Shown here piece by piece: positions 1-8,469 of a stretch of DNA of 20,983 nt. The notes below the pieces were generated by a model. It was not told the origin of the DNA. It worked only from the letters and a program-made list of their open reading frames with translations, and ran no database searches. Position 1 is the first letter of the stretch. Every line of letters begins with the position of its first letter. Location of the stretch: positions 1 to 20,983 of IMG/VR virus record IMGVR_UViG_3300002835_001336, one strand, 5' to 3'. A program made the position numbers and the translations under genes. The stretch comes from a virus.

Positions 1-170
1 TGCCCCAGTGGTCTTTAGTAGCAGCAGCGTCGATTGTGAAGGGGTGCCAGTCTGCATCCCAGCGCCCGTGGTGGTGAGCCGCAGGTTGACCGATGCCGAT
101 GGCGTGCCGGCGGGCAGCGCTCTGGCGCCTCGGGTCCTCAGCTGGATCCGAACCGATGCCGAAGGTGTCG
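1..170 (-). repeat. Tandem protein repeat in the tip/fibre gene (about 20-21 codons)
   Basis: At least three copies are visible, starting near 168, 105 and 45 on the minus strand. They encode TPSASVRIQLRTRGA, TPSASVNLRLTTTGA and TPSQSTLLLLKTTGA. The array continues past the left edge, so the copy number is unknown. Degenerate in-frame repeats of this kind usually build beta-strand shafts in fibres. Confidence 0.7.
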
Positions 171-543
171 ATGCCCGACGGATCCAGGCCCCAACGAACT
201 CAACCGTGAGGGCATAGAACTCAGTCCCCGGCACCGCCCGAATGTCGTCCTGCGTAACCGGCCGGGCATAGGTCCAGCGGAATCCTGGCGGGGTTTCCGA
301 TGGTGCCAGGGTGGCTGAGTTGAATCCGAACGACCGGCCCTGCTGGCTCAGCTGGTGGTCTGGCACGCTGCGGGCCTGGGCTTCAGAGAGCCCCTGGAAG
401 GTCATCACCAGAGCATCGCCCGCTGGCACCGTGTCGGCCGTGCTGGTGGTGCTGCTGCCGTCGTAGCCAACCTGCAGGGTGGTGGGGACCACGCCAGGGG
501 TGATCGAGACGGTGGCGGGGCGCAGGGCGGGGAAATCAGCCAT
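1..543 (-). CDS. Tail tip/fibre protein with C-terminal repeats, partial (runs off left edge)
   Basis: The frame starts with ATG at 543 and stays open for 181 codons to base 1, so the C-terminus is missing. The start overlaps the hub stop codon as TAATG, implying translational coupling. The protein begins MADFPALRPATVSITPG and has a beta-rich look through about residue 120. It then enters repeats of the form TPS[AQ]S-x(5)-L-x-T-x-GA at about residues 126, 147 and 167, 20-21 residues apart. Position directly after the gpJ-like hub points to a tip or fibre component at the distal end of the tail, probably involved in host contact. I do not recognise the family. The role is inferred from position and repeats only. 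Confidence 0.7.
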   Translation of the reverse strand, partial: MADFPALRPATVSITPGVVPTTLQVGYDGSSTTSTADTVPAGDALVMTFQGLSEAQARSVPDHQLSQQGRSFGFNSATLAPSETPPGFRWTYARPVTQDDIRAVPGTEFYALTVEFVGAWIRRASTPSASVRIQLRTRGARALPAGTPSASVNLRLTTTGAGMQTGTPSQSTLLLLKTTGA

Positions 544-2756
544 TAGATATATCCAGGGCTAAGGGATCGCCCCTCCCACTGGTACGGCCAGGTCGCCTGA
601 TAGCTGCCGTTTACAAGGTGTTCGACATCCCTAATGAAGCCAAGCGTCCCGTCAGCATTTACTGTCTGAACACGTGTGAGGCTGTTGTTTGACACATCAC
701 CATCAATATACGCGCGTTGCCCTGCGCCAATGGGTATATCAAACTGCTCTATCACTATAGTTTCAGGTGGTGTTTTTTTTCTAAAATATAAGAGCAAGGT
801 GTATTTTGTGTAATTCTGGGGCGGCTTCGGTGGTACCGGCGGATCCGCCGGGCCGTCTGGGGTGTCAGGTTGGGATGGGATCTCAGGTGGCTCGACCGGG
901 CCGGTAGGTGGCAAGGGGGCAGGGGGAGCAGCGCCACCACCGCCGCCGCCTCCCCCACTGCCACTACCACCACCGCCACCACCGCCGCCACCCACACTGA
1001 ATCCGCCGCCCGCGTATTCGCCAGAAACCGGCCGCCGACCGTAGCGGCCGTAAAACCAGACCTCGTCACTGGTCCAGCTCTCCTCGTCGGGCGCGGGGAT
1101 CGAACAATCGGTCGCCCGGCCGGGGTCCGCATCGCAGGAGGGGGCGGTGTCACCGGTAAGGAACGTGATGTTTGCAACCTGAACCGCTGCCACGTCCATG
1201 GCAACCAGGGAGCGCCCTAGCCCATCGACCGGGCAGTGCTCCAGTTGCAGGGTCAGGGTGCCCTCGCGGCCGGTGTTGGCAGAGACGATCCAGTAGATCT
1301 CGACCATGGGGCTGCTCACCCCGTCTACGTCCTCGCGATCCAGCTGCACTTGAATCAGCTCGCCCTCTCCCAGGGTTGAGTTCCAATAGCCAGCCTTGAT
1401 CGCCACCGCAGCGGAGTGGGTGAGGTGCCGGCGCTTTGCCTGGCCAAACCGGATCGCCCTGGCGGCGTGAATCTCGGTTGTGCAGAACTGGCTCAGATCG
1501 TGCTCCTCTGTTGGCGCGGTTTCTGGGGTGGAGTCATAGGCCACCTCCGTGGTCCGGATCATCCTGGACAATCCGTCGGGGCCCTGCTGGCGCCAGGCCA
1601 CCACAGCCCGGTAGGGGCGCCTAGCCTCAGGGCTAACCAGCTGCCAGGTGTAACTCCCATCGACGATCGCCTCGCCATCAAACACCCACGCGGGGCTCAA
1701 TGGCTCGGTGTCGATGGCCCCAGATGGCGTAACGGGCAGCAGTGGCCGCAAGCCATAGCGACCGGCGATCTTGGTTTCGCGCACCATGAAATAGGGCCCA
1801 ACCTTGCTCATCCAGTCGCTGATGCTGGTCGGCTCTGATAGCACCCCATTCCACCAGAGACCGTTGGCATCCATGAACCGAGCTGCTGCGGTCAGCGACT
1901 CCCGATCAATCCGAACCGGTGCTGTGCGGCCATCATTGTTTAGTAGGTATAAATAAAGATCGCCTAGGTTGTTGGAGCTGCCGTAGACATTATCCAGCAG
2001 CCTGACTGATTCGACTCCATTGCGAATAAATAGATGAATCTGCCGCTTCCAGTGGCCACGGTCTGGCAGTCCGACGCCGTCACCGTCAAAACCGTTGAAG
2101 TTTACAGCGCTAAACGATACGGTTGTTAGGTCTTTATGTGTACCAACCGTGCCGCATTGCGTAGGCGCCTGCACTTTGTTGGCAATTAATTGCGACCCTG
2201 AATAAACATCAACTAGGAAATTGCCGGGCGTCCAGGTGCCGGCAGTTTTTGGGCCATAGGACTGGCTGAAGCTCCCAACCCGGCAGCGGCCCTGGAAGAC
2301 TCCATTGACCGAGATGCCGCCGAGCTTCCCCTGGGAGACAACCAGTCTCCACTTCACCGCCACGGCATTGGCCACGGGCTGGCCCTCCAGCAGGGGAGTA
2401 TCAAATCGGCAGGCCGTGGCCTTCGGGCTAACGATCACCCCGCCGATGCCTGCATCTGATGGGCTGCCGCAGGTGTCGCCGATGCGCCGGCACCAGACGA
2501 TGGGCGCCCGCTCCAGCAGGGTCATTGCCTGCTGGTTGGCATTCCATGGGGAGTCAACATCGGCGCTATTGATAGCCGTAAGACGAACCGAGCTGCCGAG
2601 GGCGGCCGGTGCCTTGCTGGCCGCAAATGATACTTTGGAGGTTCCGTACTCAACGCCAAAGGCGCGTGGATCTCCTCCGTTTTTTATCCAAGCGCTCAGA
2701 GCTTCTGCACGGTTCCATGGGTGGTTGTAAAATTTTGTATTAAGAGATCCGTTCAT
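543..2756 (-). CDS. Tail hub / tip attachment protein (gpJ-like, host specificity)
   Basis: This 737-residue protein lies after the tape measure and one minor tail gene, where siphoviruses encode the central tail hub. Residues about 290-405 carry a hub-like pattern (DANGLWWNGVL, WMSKVGPYFMVRETKIAGRYG, then an AWVFDGEAI block). Residues about 465-490 (EGELIQVQLDREDVDG, EIYWIVS) resemble the phage tail III-like part of gpJ relatives. Residues 589-608 are nine Gly, SGS and eight Gly, followed by a Pro-rich linker to about 646. A C-terminal module of about 90 residues follows and ends SLSPGYI. The linker and tail module suggest a flexible tip. The start overlaps the upstream stop as ATGA. The hub call is moderate and rests on position plus these motifs; the C-terminal module has no recognised family. 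Confidence 0.72.
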   Translation of the reverse strand: MNGSLNTKFYNHPWNRAEALSAWIKNGGDPRAFGVEYGTSKVSFAASKAPAALGSSVRLTAINSADVDSPWNANQQAMTLLERAPIVWCRRIGDTCGSPSDAGIGGVIVSPKATACRFDTPLLEGQPVANAVAVKWRLVVSQGKLGGISVNGVFQGRCRVGSFSQSYGPKTAGTWTPGNFLVDVYSGSQLIANKVQAPTQCGTVGTHKDLTTVSFSAVNFNGFDGDGVGLPDRGHWKRQIHLFIRNGVESVRLLDNVYGSSNNLGDLYLYLLNNDGRTAPVRIDRESLTAAARFMDANGLWWNGVLSEPTSISDWMSKVGPYFMVRETKIAGRYGLRPLLPVTPSGAIDTEPLSPAWVFDGEAIVDGSYTWQLVSPEARRPYRAVVAWRQQGPDGLSRMIRTTEVAYDSTPETAPTEEHDLSQFCTTEIHAARAIRFGQAKRRHLTHSAAVAIKAGYWNSTLGEGELIQVQLDREDVDGVSSPMVEIYWIVSANTGREGTLTLQLEHCPVDGLGRSLVAMDVAAVQVANITFLTGDTAPSCDADPGRATDCSIPAPDEESWTSDEVWFYGRYGRRPVSGEYAGGGFSVGGGGGGGGGSGSGGGGGGGGAAPPAPLPPTGPVEPPEIPSQPDTPDGPADPPVPPKPPQNYTKYTLLLYFRKKTPPETIVIEQFDIPIGAGQRAYIDGDVSNNSLTRVQTVNADGTLGFIRDVEHLVNGSYQATWPYQWEGRSLSPGYI
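933..992 (-). repeat. Low-complexity glycine-codon tract in the hub gene
   Basis: Sixty bases encode nine glycines, Ser-Gly-Ser and eight glycines using mixed GGT/GGC/GGA/GGG codons. The plus strand is correspondingly rich in CCACCGCC units. The protein segment is a flexible linker between the hub body and the C-terminal tip module. The repetitive DNA could vary in length between relatives by slippage. Confidence 0.85.
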
Positions 2757-3238
2757 GTCGAAAATTCCAACACGCAGGGCGTGCCTATCAGCTCCTGCGT
2801 GAGCACGATTGGCGGGGCCGACACTGCAACCGGAGGCGGTGAGATAATGCCTTTGATCGTGACGTTTGTGAGGGAGCCGCTGGCGGTGATGCTGCCGACC
2901 AGGACCGAATCAACCCGGCTGAGCCCGCCCAGGACAACCTCGAACTGAGTCACCTCGATCAGCCATTGGTTAGCGTTCGCATCGAGCGCCAGGGCCAGAA
3001 CAGCAGGGGAGTACGCGCAGGTGATCGCGACCGATCCCGACACCAGGCCAGAATCAAACCCAGGGCAGTTGAACTCCTGAAACTCCCAGCGTTGCACCCC
3101 GTCGCCATCGCCAGCATCAAAGGAAGTGAAGGGGCTGTTGTTGATGCCGTCGAGCCGGTGCCAACGCCCCTTTGCGTTGCCGCTGCTATCCATCCACTTC
3201 AGAGTCTGGGTGTAGACGTGGGGGCCGTAGTCGGGCAT
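2753..3238 (-). CDS. Putative minor tail protein (161 aa)
   Basis: The gene sits between the tape measure and the hub and overlaps both neighbours (TGATG at 3238, ATGA at 2753), so it belongs to the tail assembly run. In lambda-like phages this interval encodes minor tail proteins (gpM/gpL type) that link the tape measure complex to the tip. The protein has no transmembrane segment or signal peptide. It begins MPDYGPHVYTQTLKWMDS, has an aromatic- and glycine-rich N-terminal half (WHRLDGINNSPF, WEFQEFNCPGF), and a beta-strand-rich second half ending CVLEFST. I do not recognise a named family. The function is inferred from synteny only. Confidence 0.65.
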   Translation of the reverse strand: MPDYGPHVYTQTLKWMDSSGNAKGRWHRLDGINNSPFTSFDAGDGDGVQRWEFQEFNCPGFDSGLVSGSVAITCAYSPAVLALALDANANQWLIEVTQFEVVLGGLSRVDSVLVGSITASGSLTNVTIKGIISPPPVAVSAPPIVLTQELIGTPCVLEFST

Positions 3239-6200
3239 CAGGCAATCCCTATCGCACGGCGGCCGTCAATGCTGACCCGGTAGGCCTCATAGTCCTCCAG
3301 CGCCCTGGCGGTAATTGCTTCGGCGTCGGCCATGGTTATGGCGTTGGATCCGTCTGGGAGTCGGTAGACCGGGCCGGTGTGGTTGAGCTTGAACTCAGCG
3401 GTAAAGCTGCCGCCTCTGGAGCCCCCGGCAGTGGCGGCGCCTGCGCTAGTGCGGGAGGGTGACCGCTGTAGATCGATGACCTGCTCCTGAGGATGGACCA
3501 TCGCCATGAATCCGCCCTGCCCGTCAAGCCCGCCAGACCGTGGGCCGTTGCCGGTGTAGCCGCCGCCAGCGAATGATGGCACTTCAACAGGCTGGATAGC
3601 CCCTAGCTGCGGCAGGCCCACCCGGCCGCTGATTGAGTTGACCGATTGAATGAGGCGGTTCACCTGCTCGATGAAGGCATTGATCCCCCGCGCTGCGACG
3701 CTAAGGGCCGAATTCAGCACCCCGCGCACCGTGCCAACGATTGATTCCCAGGCATCGGTGATGGGCTCCACCAGGCCAAGCGCGTAGTCCCTAATGCCAT
3801 CCATGCCAGCATTCCAGGTTTGCCCCAGGCGTGCAATCAGGCCATTCTCTGGGCCAATGATGGTGTCGAAGAATGCTGCAAAGTTGTCACTGATATTGGG
3901 CAGAATGTTACTGACATAGCTGCTGATGCCGTCCATCATCAGGTTCCAGCCACCGCCGATCATTGCGACAAACCCGGTTTCAGGGTTGGCAATCAGATCC
4001 CAGAGGCCACGGAAAGCATCGGCGATCTGATCGCGGAAGGAAAAAATCACCACCGCCGTGGCGACGGCTGCTGCGCCAATCAGCACCGGGGCAGTCACGA
4101 ACCCGGCGACCAGGGCGGCCAGGCCGGTGACAGCTAATTTGATGGTGGTGACGATGCCCGCCAGACCAGCTGTTACCGCCGGCATGGCCCCAGCCCAGCC
4201 GGCAATGGTGGCGCCTAGGCCAAAGCCGGCAATGGTCTTGATGGCCATCCCAAGGCCAGCCACAACGGGCAGGGCAATGACTGCTGCTGCTCCAATGGCG
4301 CCAATCCCAATTGCTATTTGCGTGAGCAGGGGATTGGTTTTGGCAAAGCCTGAGATTGCTTGAACCACCCCGATAAATCCAGGAATCAATTCTTTAATCA
4401 CGGGCAACAACTGATTACCTATTTCGATCTGCAAGTTTTCTACATTGTTTTTGGCTAGCTGCATCTGCGCCGCCGTTGTTCCCATCATTACCCCAGCTTC
4501 ATCGGTAACCGACCCCATGTTCTTAGTTTCATCACTTGCAACCCTTAGCATTTCGGCAAGCTTTTGTGTATTGTTAATCATCGGAAACAATCCCCTGGCC
4601 TCATCGCCAAAAAAGTCGCTAAACGTAGGCAGCTGCAGCTCTTGCGGCAGGCTCTTGATTTTATCCAGCATCGCAATTATCGTAGGCTCTGCGTTAGTTA
4701 CCATGTTTCTAGCCAACAGCAATCCCGCGCTTTCGCCTGACTTCCTAGCCGCTTCGTCTTGTTGGATTTTTAGCATCTTTTGCTGGCCATCATATAAAGC
4801 TCTTTCTTCTGTAAACGATTCCTCTATGTTTTTCTTTTTGTCGTCCAACCTCTCTTGCTCTGCTTGCTTAAACGCGACGACACTTTCTTCGTATGCCCTT
4901 TTTTCCTCATCGGCCATATCTCTAAGTATTTTCAGCTCTTCATCCTTGCGTTCATTAAGCGCGTCCATCCGTAATGTAGCAGCATCTTCTATGGCCCGCT
5001 GCTCACTCTTTAGGTATTGCTGCGAGGCTTCATCAGTGCCAGTAACCCGTTTGCGGAGTTCCTCTAATTGGTCTTCGGTTCGTCGGCGCTCTGTCGTCTC
5101 GTAATTTCTGTAATTTAAATTTAGCGTTTTTTCCTCTTGGGATACAAATTCATTTAGAATTTTTAACTGTTCATCCATCCGCCTCTGGGCTTCGCGCAAC
5201 ACGCCATTTGTTTCCACCTCGGCCAGCCTGATAGCGCCATCCTTGCGCCGGTTCAGGGCGTTCTCATAGCGCCGATCCTCTGCCGATTGCACCATCTCAT
5301 CCTGTGCCTGGCTGATGGCGGTAGCAGCCTGACCCGATGCCATCCCCAGGGTCTGCAGCGCTCGAATCTGCCGATCCGTCATGGAGTCGCCACGGGTCAT
5401 GGCTTTAATCATGTTGTTGAAACTGGTAGCAGCGACTTCGGTTTCAACGCCTGCGGAGATCATCGCCGCGCCAAAACCTGCAACCTGCTCCGCCGTTAGT
5501 CCTGCCTGCTGCCCAACAGCTCCAGACCGTAAAGCAAATTCAATCAGTTGTTTACCATTAGCAGCACCGGCTTTATCAAGTTCATTCATTGTATCGGCCA
5601 GCTTCAATACGTCTGGCTGCGTTAATTTCATGCTATTGCGCATTTTCGCAATAGACAAACCGGCCTCATCTGCCGTCATAGTGAAAGCAATACTTATCTT
5701 TGCAACATCTCCGGCAAATTGCCGTACTTCCTCCCTTGCGATGCCTGACGCGCCGGCAGCGGCGTAGATCTCTGCAAATCCTTTGGCTGAGATCGGCAGC
5801 TCTAGGGATAGTTCTCTGATCTCGTCTGAGATTTCCGCAATTGCAGCCGGCGTCTCCAGGCCATCCATGACCTTGCGGACCTGGGAGATGCTGGTCTCAA
5901 AATCAATGGCAGCTTTTGTGCTGATCGCAAGGGCAGCGCCAAAGCCTGCCGCGCCAGCAGCAGCAGCCTGCCAAGATCGGCTGTTGAGCACAGCATCGAA
6001 TCCCCGGCTGAAAGATGCGTCGATCCTGTTGAGGCCAGACAGGACCGATTGCAGTCGGGTGGCTTCTACGTGAACCACGCGCAACGACTCGGCCTGGGCC
6101 TGGGCCGCCCTGAGTTGCGCATCTGCTACTTCTCTTTTTTTGGCGACAATGTTTGTAGTTATTACTAGCTCTTCCTGTGCAATTCGGTTAGCGGTCCTGG

Positions 6201-6669
6201 CGGCTTCAGTCTGCCGCAACATCTCGGGCGTGATCTTGCCGTAGGCGCCAGCAGTAGAAACCACCGACTGGGCCCGCTGCAGCTCCAACTGGGTGGCCGT
6301 CTTTTTAGCCTGGGCTGTCTTCAGTTCGCCGGCCAACTGCTCTTCTGTCTGCTTGCGCCGCAGCTCCGCGCCCTTCACCTCCAGGGCCGCCATTTGATTC
6401 TGGGCCGCTGCACGGTCCCTGTCGTTGTCCAACAGCTTCATCCGTGACGCCAGCACCTGCTTGTCGGCATCCAGGATCTGAATTGATGCTGCCGTGGCCG
6501 CGGCCATCTGACGCTCTATCCCGTCGGTGCTGAAGACCCGGGCATTCTCCTGGGCCGCCAGCTTGGCCGATTTCGACACATTGATCAGCGTGTCGGAGAG
6601 CTTCGTGACGCTGCTCATCCCTGCAACTTCGGCCCCAATCTTCAGAATCGCGTCAAAATTGACGGCCAT
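3238..6669 (-). CDS. Tail tape measure protein (TP901 core type)
   Basis: This is the longest gene in the window (1143 aa), as expected for the protein that sets tail length and is packed inside the tail tube. Residues 1-210 are an Ala/Gln-rich coiled coil. Residues about 255-445 match the first part of the TP901 tape measure core (DFETSISQVRKVMDG, MTADEAGLSIAKMRN, AAMISAGVETEVAATSFNNM). Residues about 453-655 are a highly charged coiled coil (many E/K/R), after which core-like sequence resumes (FFGDEARGLFP, NVENLQIEIGNQLLPVI). Residues about 780-880 are strongly hydrophobic, consistent with membrane interaction during DNA ejection. The C-terminus has FAGGGYTGNG and MVHPQEQVIDL, typical ends of tape measures. 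A good ribosome binding site (GAGGGG) precedes the ATG, which overlaps the upstream stop as TGATG. Confidence 0.95.
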   Translation of the reverse strand: MAVNFDAILKIGAEVAGMSSVTKLSDTLINVSKSAKLAAQENARVFSTDGIERQMAAATAASIQILDADKQVLASRMKLLDNDRDRAAAQNQMAALEVKGAELRRKQTEEQLAGELKTAQAKKTATQLELQRAQSVVSTAGAYGKITPEMLRQTEAARTANRIAQEELVITTNIVAKKREVADAQLRAAQAQAESLRVVHVEATRLQSVLSGLNRIDASFSRGFDAVLNSRSWQAAAAGAAGFGAALAISTKAAIDFETSISQVRKVMDGLETPAAIAEISDEIRELSLELPISAKGFAEIYAAAGASGIAREEVRQFAGDVAKISIAFTMTADEAGLSIAKMRNSMKLTQPDVLKLADTMNELDKAGAANGKQLIEFALRSGAVGQQAGLTAEQVAGFGAAMISAGVETEVAATSFNNMIKAMTRGDSMTDRQIRALQTLGMASGQAATAISQAQDEMVQSAEDRRYENALNRRKDGAIRLAEVETNGVLREAQRRMDEQLKILNEFVSQEEKTLNLNYRNYETTERRRTEDQLEELRKRVTGTDEASQQYLKSEQRAIEDAATLRMDALNERKDEELKILRDMADEEKRAYEESVVAFKQAEQERLDDKKKNIEESFTEERALYDGQQKMLKIQQDEAARKSGESAGLLLARNMVTNAEPTIIAMLDKIKSLPQELQLPTFSDFFGDEARGLFPMINNTQKLAEMLRVASDETKNMGSVTDEAGVMMGTTAAQMQLAKNNVENLQIEIGNQLLPVIKELIPGFIGVVQAISGFAKTNPLLTQIAIGIGAIGAAAVIALPVVAGLGMAIKTIAGFGLGATIAGWAGAMPAVTAGLAGIVTTIKLAVTGLAALVAGFVTAPVLIGAAAVATAVVIFSFRDQIADAFRGLWDLIANPETGFVAMIGGGWNLMMDGISSYVSNILPNISDNFAAFFDTIIGPENGLIARLGQTWNAGMDGIRDYALGLVEPITDAWESIVGTVRGVLNSALSVAARGINAFIEQVNRLIQSVNSISGRVGLPQLGAIQPVEVPSFAGGGYTGNGPRSGGLDGQGGFMAMVHPQEQVIDLQRSPSRTSAGAATAGGSRGGSFTAEFKLNHTGPVYRLPDGSNAITMADAEAITARALEDYEAYRVSIDGRRAIGIA

Positions 6670-7031
6670 CAGGAACCCCTCAGCAGTGTCAACAGTTCCA
6701 GCTCGATGACGCGCAGATCATCCATCAGCGCAGCAACCGCACCACGGCCACGCCGCAGGCCCGCCAGGGCGATCACCGCCGGATAGTTGAGCCCGGTCCG
6801 CACCCGGTACGGATGCCCCTCTGGGGTGTACTCGGTGGCCCACTGCCATTGGGTTTGCACCTGGCACCAGAGCAGGAAGGCCTCCCAGTTCTCGGGCAAT
6901 ATCCAGCAGGTCGGCTCAGTAGGTTCTGGGGTCTCATCAGGCACAAATCCAACGATCCCCAGCCTTTTCGCTTCTTGCGCCAGCCTGGCGTTCTCCTGGG
7001 CCTGGGATTCAACGCGGCTGACGGTGGTCAT
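6669..7031 (-). CDS. DUF1799-like tail assembly protein (gpT-position)
   Basis: This 120-residue protein lies between the tail assembly chaperone and the tape measure, where lambda produces its gpGT extension. The central block (CWILPENWEAFLLWCQVQTQW) and the following GLNYPAVIALAGLR and DDLRVIELELLTLL segments match my memory of the DUF1799 phage family. It probably helps load the tape measure and tube subunits during tail assembly and is not part of the virion. It starts with ATG inside the upstream stop (ATGA at 7031-7028), so it appears to be translated by coupling rather than by a programmed frameshift. No slippery heptamer is present at the junction. A search against DUF1799 would settle the family. 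Confidence 0.72.
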   Translation of the reverse strand: MTTVSRVESQAQENARLAQEAKRLGIVGFVPDETPEPTEPTCWILPENWEAFLLWCQVQTQWQWATEYTPEGHPYRVRTGLNYPAVIALAGLRRGRGAVAALMDDLRVIELELLTLLRGS

Positions 7032-7483
7032 TTGCCGATGCCATTCCCTCGCGATTTGCCGGAGGTTAAAGGCTTTCCCACTTCAGGATCCGTTAGTGTG
7101 TTCCATGTGGAAACAAGCGCATTGGCTACCCCAGGAAATTCGATTACTTTTTTCTTGTTTTCAGCAGTGAAAGACATTGGCTCATCATTATCGCCGCTAA
7201 GCATGTCTTCCCCCCAGCCAACAAGAATTTTATCAGCGATTGGAAGAAGGCTTTTCCTTTCCAGTCCATCAGCAGCAGACGGCTCCAGACTGCCAAGCTC
7301 AATGGCTCTAATAATTGCAATGTAGGAGCGAAATTCTTCACGCATATTTTCAATCTCGGTTTGCTGGCCTCTGTCAAAGATTGCCGTAAATGATCCATGC
7401 TCTTGCTTTCCGTCTCCAATCGGGTAGCTAAACTCCACCTTGCCCGTAAAGGTGGTGCCAGCTCTGTCAATGTTGAAAGCCAT
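7028..7483 (-). CDS. Tail assembly chaperone (gpG-like)
   Basis: The 151-residue product follows the tail tube gene and precedes the DUF1799 gene and tape measure, the standard place for a tail assembly chaperone. It is acidic and mixed alpha/beta, beginning MAFNIDRAGTTFTGKVEFSYP. An internal helical part has TEIENMREEFRSYIAIIRAIE and DGLERKSLLPIADKILVGW. Its C-terminal part MSFTAENKKKVIEFPGVANA resembles other siphovirus chaperones. It probably coats the tape measure and recruits tube subunits, and is absent from finished virions. The gene is AT-richer than its neighbours. The start codon lacks an obvious Shine-Dalgarno sequence. Confidence 0.75.
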   Translation of the reverse strand: MAFNIDRAGTTFTGKVEFSYPIGDGKQEHGSFTAIFDRGQQTEIENMREEFRSYIAIIRAIELGSLEPSAADGLERKSLLPIADKILVGWGEDMLSGDNDEPMSFTAENKKKVIEFPGVANALVSTWNTLTDPEVGKPLTSGKSRGNGIGK

Positions 7484-7519
7484 AAGAAAAAATCAGGAGT
7501 GAAGGGTTAGAAGTAGTAG

Positions 7520-7535
7520 CTTGATCAGTATCAAG
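7520..7535 (-). other. Small hairpin at the end of the tail tube gene
   Basis: A perfect 6-bp inverted repeat (CTTGAT, 4-nt loop, ATCAAG) overlaps the tail tube stop codon in the 47-bp gap before the chaperone gene. It lacks an adjacent U tract on the minus strand, so it is not a convincing intrinsic terminator. It could be a processing or attenuation element that lowers chaperone output relative to tube protein, or it could be chance. Confidence 0.25.
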
Positions 7536-8469
7536 TAAACGCCAGCGTGCCTGAGTCGCTGAGGCCTTCAGTGCGCCGCACCGTAAACGGAATGTTCAAC
7601 GCTGCGATGCCGGCATCATCGTCGGGTGCGGGGGCGCCCAGTTGAACCTTGGGCAGGTTGACGACTATGCGATTGCCCGCCACCGTGCCATGGGTGAAGT
7701 TAAGTACACCATTGGTAGAGGCTACTGCTATCGCGTAGAAATCCTTGCTGCTTAGCAGATCCGGCCTTTGCAGCTTAAGGGATCCCGTGATTACACGATC
7801 CACGATCTGAAAATTAGGAGCGCAGCCCATTCGATCATAAAATTCTAAAGTGTTATCACATTTCAGCGAAAAATCAATAATGCAACAGCTATAACCATGA
7901 AGGCTAAACGTTGGCGTATTGACAGAATTGCAAGCTACGGGAGCGGCCATAGCACTATAAGTTGGCGTTAAGGATGCCGCATCGACCGGAGGCACATAAA
8001 TGCCAGGCACGTCAAACGAAAACAGCGGCACTTCGCCGGCCTGCATCTTCAGCTCCCAGCTCTTGGTTCGAGCACCTATTCCTAGGTGCTTGTTGCCGTC
8101 CCAATCGTGGTAGAAGGTCAGGGAATCAGCCCCGCCCGTCACGAATGAGTAGGTGTTGCTGGTGGTGGCAACCGTTGCCAGGTTCATCCCTGCGGCACGC
8201 AGGAAGATCCCGTAGGCGGGGGGCGTGCCAGCGGTGCCAGAGCCGACGGCCTCAACGTCAAACGCAACGCCGTTTTTCAGCTCGGCCATCACGTCCGGCA
8301 ATGCCTCGCCGAACTGCCCGTCTAAGCTGGGGCGAGCAATAGCAGTAGCATCAAGGGCTGTCAGCTTCGGGTCCCTGACCCGGATCGCGTTCACCCCCGT
8401 CGGGGCTGCTGATGTCGCGTAGGTCGTCTCCAACGCTGCCATCAAGAACTGAGAAATGTTGCGGGCCAT
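7531..8469 (-). CDS. Major tail tube protein
   Basis: At 312 residues and directly upstream of the chaperone and tape measure, this is the expected tail tube subunit. The N-terminus MARNISQFLMAALETTYAT followed by APTGVNAIRVRD is characteristic of one siphovirus tube family (an 'iEtTYGt..aPTGa.AI.vrd' pattern). It continues with a beta-sandwich-like body, DVEAVGSGTAGTPPAYG for subunit contacts, and ends with an INIPFTVRRT-like strand (ALNIPFTVRRTEGLSDSG) and TLAFT. Subunits would polymerise as rings around the tape measure. The start matches the family N-terminus even though no clear ribosome binding site precedes it. The 5' end overlaps an out-of-frame small ORF by 119 nt. Confidence 0.88.
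   Translation of the reverse strand: MARNISQFLMAALETTYATSAAPTGVNAIRVRDPKLTALDATAIARPSLDGQFGEALPDVMAELKNGVAFDVEAVGSGTAGTPPAYGIFLRAAGMNLATVATTSNTYSFVTGGADSLTFYHDWDGNKHLGIGARTKSWELKMQAGEVPLFSFDVPGIYVPPVDAASLTPTYSAMAAPVACNSVNTPTFSLHGYSCCIIDFSLKCDNTLEFYDRMGCAPNFQIVDRVITGSLKLQRPDLLSSKDFYAIAVASTNGVLNFTHGTVAGNRIVVNLPKVQLGAPAPDDDAGIAALNIPFTVRRTEGLSDSGTLAFT

Noticed and set aside
755-1220. ORFs overlapping the hub Gly/Pro linker on both strands
   Set aside because: They are low-complexity shadows of the glycine-codon tract, with no gene-like features.
3820-4363. Other long plus-strand ORFs opposite the tape measure and the capsid gene
   Set aside because: They are antisense to strongly supported genes, Ala/Pro-biased, and have no coherent operon or ribosome binding sites.
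4445-5104. 219-codon plus-strand ORF opposite the tape measure
   Set aside because: It is Ser/Leu-rich, as expected from the reverse complement of a charged coiled coil, and lies wholly within a well-supported gene.
7020-7060. Programmed -1 frameshift joining chaperone and DUF1799 gene, as in lambda G/GT
   Set aside because: The junction reads GGCAAATGACC with no X-XXY-YYZ heptamer in frame. The ATGA overlap and a proper ATG explain expression of the second gene.
7520-7535. Intrinsic terminator after the tail tube gene
   Set aside because: The stem is only 6 bp and AT-rich, with no following U tract. Kept only as a weak hairpin.
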